Shown here piece after piece: positions 1 to 5,439 of a DNA stretch of 9,782 nucleotides. Origin of the DNA: Synechococcales cyanobacterium PMM_0036 (GTDB lineage Bacteria > Cyanobacteriota > Cyanobacteriia > Elainellales > Elainellaceae); NCBI GenBank assembly GCA_949127645.1, contig CASBQM010000570.1:1-9782 (forward strand). Reading direction: 5' to 3'. The translations under genes were made by a program, and so were the position numbers. The stretch's first letter is position 1; every line of letters begins with the position of its first letter. The notes beneath the pieces were generated by a model that ran no database searches, was not told where the DNA came from, and worked only from the letters and a program-made list of their open reading frames with translations.

Positions 1-973
1 CTTTATGCGCCACAAATAGCATTCGCTCCTGCGACTCTGAGAGCAGATACTCGTAAGGCACCATGCCCGTCTCCCGCACCGGAATTTTGTCTAGATCCAG
101 CTCAATGCCTACGCCGCCCTTTGCCGCCATTTCTGAGGTTGAGCAGGTAATTCCGGCAGCTCCCATATCCTGTGCGGCAACCACGGCTCCGGTCTTAAAA
201 GCCTCCAAACAAGCTTCGATTAGAGATTTTTCTAGAAAGGGATCGCCAACTTGCACCGCAGGGCGATCGTCCATAGAGGCATCGCTGAGTTCGGCACTGG
301 CAAAACTGGCTCCCCCCATGCCGTCTCTTCCCGTTGTTGAGCCGACATATAGCACCGGATTACCGATGCCCACTGCTCCAGACTTAACGATTTCCGGCGT
401 TTCCATCAGACCCAGCGCCATGGCATTTACCAGCGGATTGCCCGAATAGGATGGGTCAAAATACACCTCGCCGCCCACGGTTGGCACTCCTACACAGTTG
501 CCGTAGTGGGAAATTCCGGCGACCACACCGTTCACCAACCGCCGCGTCCGTGCATCCTCTAGCGACCCAAACCGCAGCGAGTTGAGAATGGCGATAGGGC
601 GTGCCCCCATGGTAAAAATATCCCGCAGAATGCCGCCCACTCCCGTCGCCGCGCCCTGAAATGGCTCTACTGCCGAAGGGTGATTGTGCGACTCGATCTT
701 AAAGGCAAGCTGCAAGCCATCCCCCATATCTACCACTCCGGCATTTTCGCCGGGACCTACGAGAATGCGATCGCCCGTCGTCGGAAACTGCTTCAGCAAA
801 GGACGCGAGTTCTTATAGCAGCAGTGTTCTGACCACATCACGCCAAACATACCCAACTCGGCTTTGTTGGGATGGCGACCCAAGCGACGGAAAATTTCTT
901 CGTACTCGTCGGGCTTTATGCCTTCGGATGCAATTTCTTCGAGAGAAAAGGGAGCTTCGGAAAGGGCAGACAT
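1..973 (-). CDS. purL: Phosphoribosylformylglycinamidine synthase subunit PurL, N-terminal part (runs off left edge)
   Basis: PurL is the catalytic large subunit of the cytoplasmic enzyme that converts FGAR to FGAM with ATP and glutamine-derived ammonia, the fourth step of purine synthesis; small-type PurL works with PurS and PurQ. The minus strand reads open from ATG at 971-973 to the window edge, giving 324 residues of a protein that is usually about 750-790 long. Visible family motifs are WSEHCCYKNS (47-56, with the likely catalytic His50), GPGENAG (73-79), the nucleotide-site segment ESHNHPSAVEPFQGAATG (94-111) and a DMGAAGITCSTSEMA segment in the later part. The N-terminus begins with SLEEIASEGIKPDEY, as in small PurL proteins, so the start looks right. 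There is no clear Shine-Dalgarno sequence. A TAGAAT box at 1017-1022 (minus strand) could be a -10 element, but no good -35 accompanies it. The 149-bp gap to ispE suggests a separate transcript. Confidence 0.97.
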   Translation of the reverse strand, partial: MSALSEAPFSLEEIASEGIKPDEYEEIFRRLGRHPNKAELGMFGVMWSEHCCYKNSRPLLKQFPTTGDRILVGPGENAGVVDMGDGLQLAFKIESHNHPSAVEPFQGAATGVGGILRDIFTMGARPIAILNSLRFGSLEDARTRRLVNGVVAGISHYGNCVGVPTVGGEVYFDPSYSGNPLVNAMALGLMETPEIVKSGAVGIGNPVLYVGSTTGRDGMGGASFASAELSDASMDDRPAVQVGDPFLEKSLIEACLEAFKTGAVVAAQDMGAAGITCSTSEMAAKGGVGIELDLDKIPVRETGMVPYEYLLSESQERMLFVAHK

Positions 974-1059
974 GGGCACAGCGACAAAAATGCTTGGCGT
1001 AATCACGACAAGCTCAATTCTATCGGTTTAGGCTAAATTAGCGAGGGCAATGCTGCTCA

Positions 1060-1076
1060 GCAGATATTTAATCTGC
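1060..1076 (-). terminator. Small hairpin downstream of ispE, possible 3' end
   Basis: A perfect 6-bp inverted repeat, GCAGAT and ATCTGC around a 5-base loop, lies 47 bases past the ispE stop codon. An overlapping alternative, CTGCT-C-AGCAG, is at 1053-1063. No U-tract follows on the minus strand, so a terminator role is only inferred from position. It might equally lie in the purL upstream region as a DNA site. Confidence 0.25.
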
Positions 1077-1122
1077 AAGAGGCTTAATGAATGCCATCTG
1101 AATTTGAAAGGTCTGGCACTAT

Positions 1123-2070
1123 CTAAATGCCAACTGCCTGAATGCCACTTGCTGTGAAGTGCGTTGTCCAAACCCTTAGATCTGGGTCAGGAATTGCAGC
1201 ACAGAGGCGTTGCTGAACTTGTTCTGCCTGGGCTTGAGTTTCTGCCAGGGCGAATACTGTTGAGCCGGAGCCGGACATCATCACGCCCAAAGTCTCCATC
1301 TGCTCTAGCATTTGCCGCAGTTGCGCCACTTTTGGATGGACGGGCAAAACAACCTTCTCTAGATCGTTATGCAGCAATTGTCCAATGCGTTTGCCATCCC
1401 GTTGACCGATCGCTCCTACCATTTCGCCTGAGTGCGTCTGCTGTCTGCGCCCGGTTTGTCCTGTCGGATCTGAGAGGTAGGAACTGCCAAACTGCTGCCG
1501 ATAGGTTTTGTACGCCCAGGGTGTGGAGACAGCAATGCTGTGATATTTCGCTAGAACAACATGGAGATGATCGAGGCTGGGCAAAGGCGCAAGCTGTTCG
1601 CCTCGCCCTGTGGCGATCGCCGTTCCACCCGCAATGCAGAAGGGAATATCTGAGCCGAGTCGAGCCGCCAATTCTTGAAGCTCTGGCTGGGTTAGCCCCA
1701 AATTCCACATCAAATCTAGCCCGACTAGCACAGCCGCCGCATTGGCTGATCCACCCGCTAGTCCTGCCCCCATGGGAATCCGTTTTTCGAGCCTAATATC
1801 CACGCCTCCCAGCTTTTGATACAGCTCAGGAAACTGCTGCGCCATCAAGTCGGCTGCCCGATACGCCAAGTTGCTCTCATCCACAGGCACCTCTGAGCTA
1901 TCGCAGGATACCCGAATCCGATCGATTCCATTGGCGCGCAGATTGACGCGATCGCTCAAAGCTACGCTCTGCAAAATCATTGCCAGTTCGTGGTAGCCAT
2001 CAGGACGATCGCCAATGATTTCTAGATAGAGGTTAATTTTTGCTGGAGCGATCAAAGAATAGGAGCGCAT
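1123..2070 (-). CDS. ispE: 4-diphosphocytidyl-2-C-methyl-D-erythritol kinase (IspE)
   Basis: IspE phosphorylates the 2-hydroxyl of CDP-methylerythritol with ATP in the cytoplasmic MEP pathway, which supplies cyanobacterial carotenoids, the phytol chain and quinone side chains. The 315-residue product belongs to the GHMP kinase family. It shows APAKINLYL (8-16) with catalytic Lys11, the substrate segment DRPDGYHEL (21-29), the ATP-binding loop PMGAGLAGGSAN (99-110), GSDIPFC (139-145) with catalytic Asp141, and the C-terminal glycine motif MSGSGSTVF. Length is at the upper end for the family. A polar stretch at roughly 197-225 (SDPTGQTGRRQQTHSGE) looks like an insertion and is probably a surface loop. 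The ATG at 2068-2070 fits the family N-terminus; an upstream ATG at 2115 is followed by an in-frame stop after four codons. No Shine-Dalgarno sequence is visible, and the leader is an 8-bp tandem repeat. It lies 50 bp behind rsmA on the same strand, so co-transcription is likely. Confidence 0.97.
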   Translation of the reverse strand: MRSYSLIAPAKINLYLEIIGDRPDGYHELAMILQSVALSDRVNLRANGIDRIRVSCDSSEVPVDESNLAYRAADLMAQQFPELYQKLGGVDIRLEKRIPMGAGLAGGSANAAAVLVGLDLMWNLGLTQPELQELAARLGSDIPFCIAGGTAIATGRGEQLAPLPSLDHLHVVLAKYHSIAVSTPWAYKTYRQQFGSSYLSDPTGQTGRRQQTHSGEMVGAIGQRDGKRIGQLLHNDLEKVVLPVHPKVAQLRQMLEQMETLGVMMSGSGSTVFALAETQAQAEQVQQRLCAAIPDPDLRVWTTHFTASGIQAVGI

Positions 2071-2074
2071 GGCT

Positions 2075-2106
2075 GGCTAGATGGCTAGGTGACTAGATAA
2101 CTAGAT
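2075..2106. repeat. 8-bp tandem repeat, four copies, between rsmA and ispE
   Basis: Four adjacent octamers read GGCTAGAT, GGCTAGGT, GACTAGAT and AACTAGAT, with partial copies on each side. They fill most of the 50-bp gap between the rsmA stop and the ispE start, ending 5 bp from the ispE ATG. Each carries CTAG. The copies would lie in the ispE leader of an rsmA-ispE transcript. The octamer GACTAGAT recurs at 9031-9038. Confidence 0.8.
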
Positions 2107-2120
2107 GACTGACATGAAGT

Positions 2121-2930
2121 CTATTCCAGCTTATTACTCAATGCCACCCAATGAGCAACGCTGAGATCTTCGGCGCGAGATTGCGGGTTGAGATTGAGAG
2201 ATTCCAGTAAGTCATTAAGACGATCGCGGTCGATCACGCTTTGCAAGTTGTTTCGCAGCATTTTGCGCTTAGTGGCAAAACCTAGCTTTACCAGCTTGTC
2301 GAGCTGACGCGGATTGTTTACCGGGGGCTGAGGCGATCGCGGTAGAATCCGAATTACGGCAGAATCGACCTTGGGGGGCGGATAAAATGCGCTGGCTGGA
2401 ACGGTGCAGATCCTCTCACAGTCGGCAAGATACTGTACGCGCACGGTAAGCGCCCCAAAGGCTCTAGAGCTTGGCTTGGCACAGAGGCGATCGGCGACTT
2501 CTTTTTGCAAAAGCAGCACAATGCTGTCGAGAGGACTGGGGTTGGGTTGGGCGATCGTTCCTAGCAACTTTTCCAGAATTGGACCGGTGATGTTGTAGGG
2601 GATGTTTGCCACCACTTTGTTGGGATGCTGGAAATCGGGAAAGGCTTCTAATATGGGTGGCAAATCTAGCGACAGAAAATCGCCTTCTAACAGCAAAAAA
2701 TTAGAGGTTTTACCTAACTTCTGCGCCAGACTTTTACAAAGATCACGATCGATTTCTACTGCCACTACCGACTGGGTGCGCGACAAAAGCTGACGCGTTA
2801 GAATGCCTGTGCCAGGTCCAATTTCGAGGAGGCGATCGCTTTTCTCTAGCTTTGCCGCACCCACAATCTGCGCTAGCGCCGTATCGCTACGGAGCCAATG
2901 TTGTCCAAACTGTTTGCGAGGGAGAGCCAT
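2121..2930 (-). CDS. rsmA: 16S rRNA (adenine(1518)-N(6)/adenine(1519)-N(6))-dimethyltransferase (RsmA/KsgA)
   Basis: RsmA transfers four methyl groups from SAM to two adjacent adenines in the 3'-terminal hairpin of 16S rRNA during late small-subunit assembly; loss gives kasugamycin resistance in other bacteria. The 269-residue product has the normal family length. The N-terminus carries RKQFGQHWL (5-13), typical of the family. SAM-binding motif I is LEIGPGTGILT (35-45), acidic Glu59 ends motif II, EGDFL is at 82-86, and the catalytic motif IV is NIPYN (109-113). The C-terminal rRNA-binding part has KVDSAVIRI and the basic stretch ATKRKMLRNNL. The start ATG at 2928-2930 places this N-terminus as expected, without an obvious Shine-Dalgarno sequence. 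It is followed closely by ispE on the same strand and faces the SIMPL gene across a 210-bp divergent spacer. The adjacency of ksgA/rsmA and ispE is a recurring bacterial arrangement. Confidence 0.97.
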   Translation of the reverse strand: MALPRKQFGQHWLRSDTALAQIVGAAKLEKSDRLLEIGPGTGILTRQLLSRTQSVVAVEIDRDLCKSLAQKLGKTSNFLLLEGDFLSLDLPPILEAFPDFQHPNKVVANIPYNITGPILEKLLGTIAQPNPSPLDSIVLLLQKEVADRLCAKPSSRAFGALTVRVQYLADCERICTVPASAFYPPPKVDSAVIRILPRSPQPPVNNPRQLDKLVKLGFATKRKMLRNNLQSVIDRDRLNDLLESLNLNPQSRAEDLSVAHWVALSNKLE

Positions 2931-2985
2931 GAGTTAAACGTAGGTCAAGCGATAGATTGCGGCTTCGAGTGAAGCAAGGTTCTAC

Positions 2986-3009
2986 TCTGACAAATAGAGG
3001 CTATTCAGA
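2986..3009. promoter_or_regulatory. Inverted repeat in the rsmA/SIMPL divergent spacer
   Basis: TCTG and AATAG (2986-2997) pair with CTATT and CAGA (3001-3009), with an ACA bulge and AGG loop. The same stretch contains a direct repeat of GACAAATA at 2989-2996 and 3008-3015, 19 bp apart. It lies about 60 bp upstream of rsmA and 130 bp upstream of the SIMPL gene, where regulatory sites for either could be. No regulator can be named from this. Confidence 0.3.
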
Positions 3010-3039
3010 CAAATACGATCTGAAGAAGCGTAATTATTG

Positions 3040-3077
3040 TGTAACTATGCAATTAGTTTGTAACTAAAAGTGTAACT
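3040..3077. promoter_or_regulatory. Triple TGTAACT repeat with palindrome upstream of SIMPL gene
   Basis: TGTAACT occurs three times at 3040-3046, 3059-3065 and 3071-3077. The middle copy sits in a 15-bp palindrome, TTAGTT-TGT-AACTAA (3053-3067). The cluster ends 63 bp before the SIMPL start codon, a usual place for an activator or repressor site. I could not fit a convincing -35/-10 pair here, and the spacing does not match NtcA (GTA-N8-TAC). Confidence 0.3.
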
Positions 3078-3140
3078 GGACTCATCATTGTAGTAGGCGA
3101 TGGCACATTAGAGACATGATTCTTGTGAGGAAGTGTTCTA

Positions 3141-3881
3141 ATGAAATCACTGACCGTTCGCTCTGGTTTTTCAATCAAAAAAGCTTGTGTGCTACCGCTC
3201 TTGATGGGCGTATTGAGTTTATCTATGACTAATCCCGCGTTTGCACAGGCTGAACGTATGTTAAAAACATTGACGGTGACAGGGGTAGGCACAGAGTCTA
3301 TTCCCACCACCTTGTCTCAGGTGCAGCTCGGCGTTGAGGTACAGGGCAAAACCGCAGAAGAAGTTCAGCAAGAGGCAGCGCGACGCTCTTCTGCCGTAGT
3401 GGAGCTATTGCGATCGCGCAACGTCACCAAGCTTCAGACCACGGGTATCTACCTCAGCCCCACCTATGACTACAACAATGGACAGCAGAAGCTAACGGGC
3501 TACAGCGCCACCAATTCCGTGAGCTTTCGTCTTCCAACCGAGCGTGCAGGTACCTTGCTAGACGATGCGGTGAAGGCGGGCGCAACGCGGATTGACAGCG
3601 TTAGCTTTGTGGCTGAAGACAGCGCAGTTTCCACGGCTCAAAAGCAGGCAATTCGTGAAGCGACTCAAGATGCTCAGGCGCAGGCAGAGGCGGCGTTGAG
3701 CGCTCTGGGGCTACAGCGCAAGGAAATTGTTAGTGTCCAAGTGAATGGCGCAACGCCACCTACCCCAATCTTTGCTAGAGGTCAGCGAGCCATGGCAATG
3801 GCAGATAGCGCTGCCCCTACTCCGGTTGTGGGGGGTGAGCAAGAAGTGCAAGCCTCTGTAACGCTTGAGATCAGCTATTAA
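3141..3881 (+). CDS. SIMPL (DUF541) domain protein, exported
   Basis: The 246-residue product is a secreted SIMPL-domain protein. A signal peptide is plain: basic start with KK at 13-14, hydrophobic core around 16-29 and a likely cleavage after PAFA (Ala35). The mature part opens with LKTLTVTGVGTESIPTTLSQVQLGVEVQGKTAEEVQ, the hallmark of the family, in which beta strands with 'G-x-G' are followed by a helix with the motif 'A...A..R...V...L'. Further on are LQTTGIYLSPTYDY, the GYSATNSVSFRL segment, and a helix AIREATQDAQAQAEAALSALGL; it ends with VQASVTLEISY, the usual closing strand. The role of most members is unknown; the founding mammalian protein interacts with a signalling kinase, while bacterial ones are periplasmic or outer-membrane-linked (for example BP26/Omp28 of Brucella, which forms channel-like rings). 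AGGAAG at 3128-3133, seven bases upstream, supports the ATG at 3141. Confidence 0.9.
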   Translation: MKSLTVRSGFSIKKACVLPLLMGVLSLSMTNPAFAQAERMLKTLTVTGVGTESIPTTLSQVQLGVEVQGKTAEEVQQEAARRSSAVVELLRSRNVTKLQTTGIYLSPTYDYNNGQQKLTGYSATNSVSFRLPTERAGTLLDDAVKAGATRIDSVSFVAEDSAVSTAQKQAIREATQDAQAQAEAALSALGLQRKEIVSVQVNGATPPTPIFARGQRAMAMADSAAPTPVVGGEQEVQASVTLEISY

Positions 3882-3923
3882 ACTGAGCCACTAAACTGGG
3901 CAGCTAGAACGTCTAAGGTGTGA

Positions 3924-3960
3924 TTTATAGGGGATTTTGCTCAGCAAGATCCCTTATGAA
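3924..3960 (+). terminator. Strong 17-bp hairpin downstream of SIMPL gene
   Basis: The arms 3924-3940 and 3944-3960 pair over 17 positions without bulge around a 3-base TCA loop. Three pairs are G-U; these hold only in RNA from the plus strand and would be C-A mismatches on the other strand, so the structure is suited to the SIMPL transcript. It begins 43 bases after the stop. There is no U-tract immediately after, so it may be a non-canonical terminator or a stabilising 3' structure rather than a classic intrinsic terminator. Confidence 0.5.
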
Positions 3961-4020
3961 TGTCTCTCAAAAGAAACGTCTTTCAAAAGGTTATCCCACC
4001 CTGCCATACTGCCTTGCTAG

Positions 4021-4026
4021 TATAAA
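4021..4026 (+). promoter_or_regulatory. Possible -10 box for the DUF2808 gene
   Basis: TATAAA lies 26 bp before the ATG at 4053, which would give a leader of about 20 bases. No good -35 hexamer is found 16-18 bp upstream (the sequence there is ACCCTG-like), so this is a weak call that rests on the -10 match and its position after the preceding hairpin. Confidence 0.3.
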
Positions 4027-4052
4027 AGTATCCCTAAGTTTGGACTTGAGCC

Positions 4053-4625
4053 ATGCGGTTTATATCTCGATCGCTCCCTCTAGTTGCAGTTGGCTTTGCA
4101 ATGGCTGCCCTTGCCTCAGTTCGACCTGGACAGGCGGTTGAGCTAAGAGGAGAAGTATATTTTGATCATCCGCCGACGCTCGTCAATGCCGTGACTACCG
4201 AGCGACGCACCACCTCGTCAAGCGCCACCTACTACTTCACGCTGACGGTGCCTGAAGACGCAGGTGAGCCTCTACAGCGTGTCACGATCGCCCAGAAGGA
4301 CGGCTCAAGTTTCGATCAGCTTGTGCGCTATAACACAGAAGCAACTCGCGCCTTTTTGGGTATTCCCCGCAGTCGTGCTGAGGTCGTCACCCTGGGCGCT
4401 ACAACCTTCGATCGAGATAGCCAGACTGTTTCAGTTGTGTTTGATCCGCCTATCTCGGCAGGGAAAACGGTCACGATCGGGCTACGTCCCCAGCGTAATC
4501 CGCTGTCAGACGGAGTTTACCTGTTTGGGGTGACGGCGTATCCTGCCGGAGAAAAGGCTTACGGACAGTTTCTGGGATATGGACGACTCGACTTTGATAA
4601 GCCTGACAGCAATTTTTTCCCGTAG
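4053..4625 (+). CDS. DUF2808 domain protein, exported
   Basis: The 190-residue product matches the DUF2808 family, small exported proteins found mainly in cyanobacteria and of unknown function. A signal peptide is visible at 1-28: MRFISR basic start, hydrophobic VAVGFAMAALA and a likely cleavage after GQA (Ala28). The mature part shows the family pattern: VYFDHPPTLVNAVTT, then an aromatic-rich strand TYYFTLTVPEDAGEPLQRVTI, a polar region ending in FLGIPRSR, then the strands TVSVVFDPPISAGKTVTIGLRPQRNP and the closing GVYLFGVTAYPAGEKAYGQFLGYGRLDF. The ordered beta strands suggest an immunoglobulin-like or beta-sandwich fold, which is inference. The product is expected in the periplasm or cell envelope. 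It follows the SIMPL gene by 171 bp on the same strand but a hairpin and its own -10-like box lie between, so it is probably transcribed separately. The shorter open frame beginning at 3920 is a shadow. Confidence 0.88.
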   Translation: MRFISRSLPLVAVGFAMAALASVRPGQAVELRGEVYFDHPPTLVNAVTTERRTTSSSATYYFTLTVPEDAGEPLQRVTIAQKDGSSFDQLVRYNTEATRAFLGIPRSRAEVVTLGATTFDRDSQTVSVVFDPPISAGKTVTIGLRPQRNPLSDGVYLFGVTAYPAGEKAYGQFLGYGRLDFDKPDSNFFP

Positions 4626-4651
4626 TGAACCCTTTGAGTATTAGAACTTCT

Positions 4652-4692
4652 GGATTATGGTTGTGGGGGCTATGCCGTCATAACCATAATTT
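4652..4692 (+). terminator. Long hairpin downstream of DUF2808 gene
   Basis: ATTATGGTT (4654-4662) and AACCATAAT (4682-4690) pair perfectly. The stem continues inward through G-U, U-A, G-C and G-U pairs, then after one mismatch GGC pairs with GCC around a TAT loop. Several G-U pairs again favour the plus-strand RNA. It starts 27 bases after the stop codon. The bases after it (TTTGTAAG) are only weakly U-rich, so a terminator role is likely but not classic. Confidence 0.5.
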
Positions 4693-4730
4693 GTAAGAGA
4701 CTTAATATTTTCGCGCACCAATCTTTAGCG

Positions 4731-4782
4731 GCAGTTGAGTTTAGATTAAGCGTCCAGTCAGTTAATTTACGCAGTTGAGTTT
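4731..4782. repeat. 12-bp direct repeat upstream of marR
   Basis: GCAGTTGAGTTT occurs exactly at 4731-4742 and 4771-4782, 40 bp apart, close to four helical turns. The second copy contains the proposed -35 hexamer of marR. This spacing would put both copies on one face of the DNA, as expected of paired binding sites, but a chance duplication is possible. Confidence 0.5.
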
Positions 4783-4816
4783 TCCCTGAACTTGTACTAT
4801 GCTGATACTTAGCGTA
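4775..4816 (+). promoter_or_regulatory. Candidate marR promoter with overlapping inverted repeat
   Basis: TTGAGT (4775-4780) and TATGCT (4798-4803) are 17 bp apart, each matching four of six consensus bases; transcription would start near 4810, leaving a leader of about 24 bases. TATGCT forms an inverted repeat, with one mismatch, with AGCGTA (4811-4816). A dimeric MarR protein bound there would cover the -10 box and start site, which suits the autorepression common in this family. The match to any known operator is not established. Confidence 0.4.
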
Positions 4817-4833
4817 CGAAATAAACGAGTTCT

Positions 4834-5316
4834 ATGAATCTCACGCTCTCAGAATCTCAATCTTTGCCACCGCAGTCTCTTCAGCGCTGGCAAGAAGTTA
4901 AAGCGCCTCACGGCATTGGCTATCGGATCAAGCTTTTATCGCAGCTCATGGGGCGGCAGTTTCAAGAATATTTGGAGCCACATGACCTTACGCCTTTTCA
5001 TTGGCTAGTGCTTTGCTGTCTCTGGGAGCAAGATGGTCTGGCAACCTGCGAGGTGGGCGATCGCCTTCGTCAGGTAGGCGGCACGTTAACTGGGGTACTC
5101 GATCGGATGGAGGAGCGAGGTCTAGTTCAGCGTCGGCGAGATCTCCAAGATCGACGCATCTGGCGGATCTGGCTAACTGAGGAAGGGCAAAAACTAGAGG
5201 AGATCTTGCCCAACTACGCGACAAACCTATATGAGAAAGCTCTGGAAGGGCGATCGGACGCAGAGCGACGGTTGCTTTCTGAATGGATCGATCAAATGAT
5301 CGGCAATCTCTCCTAG
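4834..5316 (+). CDS. MarR family winged-helix transcriptional regulator
   Basis: The 160-residue product is a MarR-type dimeric repressor of normal family length. The N-terminal helix region (25-50) carries the dimer interface, followed by LTPFHWLVLCCLWEQDGL (52-69). The helix-turn-helix is at about 70-100: CEVGDRLRQVGGTLTGVLDRMEERGLVQR, with the recognition helix at GGTLTGVLDRMEERG. The wing follows at 101-114, with the D-x-R signature as DLQDRRIWRIWLT, and a C-terminal helix completes the dimer. Vicinal Cys61-Cys62 and Cys72 could sense oxidants, but many MarR proteins instead bind aromatic drugs. It is encoded 123 bp upstream of emrA and emrB on the same strand, the order seen for E. coli EmrR (MprA), so it most likely represses the pump until a ligand binds. 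The start ATG at 4834 has no strong Shine-Dalgarno sequence. The exact ligand cannot be read from the sequence. Confidence 0.9.
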   Translation: MNLTLSESQSLPPQSLQRWQEVKAPHGIGYRIKLLSQLMGRQFQEYLEPHDLTPFHWLVLCCLWEQDGLATCEVGDRLRQVGGTLTGVLDRMEERGLVQRRRDLQDRRIWRIWLTEEGQKLEEILPNYATNLYEKALEGRSDAERRLLSEWIDQMIGNLS

Positions 5317-5358
5317 CTAGAACTCTAACCAATGGGGCAAATCTGTCTCAATAAGGAT

Positions 5359-5382
5359 GTAGTCTTCTAGGAAACTACGTAG
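5359..5382. promoter_or_regulatory. Inverted repeats between marR and emrA
   Basis: GTAGT at 5359-5363 is complemented by ACTAC at 5374-5378, and TT/AA pairs extend the stem around a 5-base loop with one bulged C. The second arm also forms the 8-bp palindrome CTACGTAG (5375-5382). These alternating GTAG/CTAC half-sites lie 43 bases past marR and 58 bp before emrA. They could be a hairpin at the marR 3' end or an operator for MarR ahead of emrA; the sequence does not decide. Confidence 0.35.
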
Positions 5383-5396
5383 CCTAAATAAATAAG

Positions 5397-5430
5397 GTCG
5401 TATTAAATTAAAAGTCGTATTAAATCAAGC
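5397..5430. repeat. 17-bp tandem repeat ahead of emrA, duplicating a -10-like box
   Basis: The two units at 5397-5413 and 5414-5430 share the first 12 bases exactly (GTCGTATTAAAT) and diverge at the ends. Each contains TATTAA, resembling a -10 box (5401-5406 and 5418-5423). The second unit ends three bases before the Shine-Dalgarno sequence of emrA, so start sites set by the two boxes would differ by 17 bases. Promoter function is inferred. Confidence 0.6.
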
Positions 5431-5439
5431 GTAGGAGCT

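Noticed and set aside
63..449. Plus-strand open frame of 128 codons
   Set aside because: It lies opposite purL, whose motifs are unmistakable; its product is a low-complexity Ser/Pro/Ala translation without family features.
1164..1796. Plus-strand open frame of 210 codons, and a minus frame at 1367-1708
   Set aside because: Both overlap ispE in other frames and show no recognisable domain.
3053..3067. NtcA-type site in the palindrome before the SIMPL gene
   Set aside because: The consensus GTA-N8-TAC is not met; the palindrome has a 3-bp centre and no TAC half.
3053..3310. Minus-strand open frame across the start of the SIMPL gene
   Set aside because: It overlaps the signal peptide region of a well-supported gene, and its product has no features.
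3920..4141. Plus-strand open frame of 73 codons in the SIMPL-DUF2808 spacer
   Set aside because: It runs through the hairpin and overlaps the DUF2808 signal peptide in another frame; no Shine-Dalgarno sequence or homology is seen.
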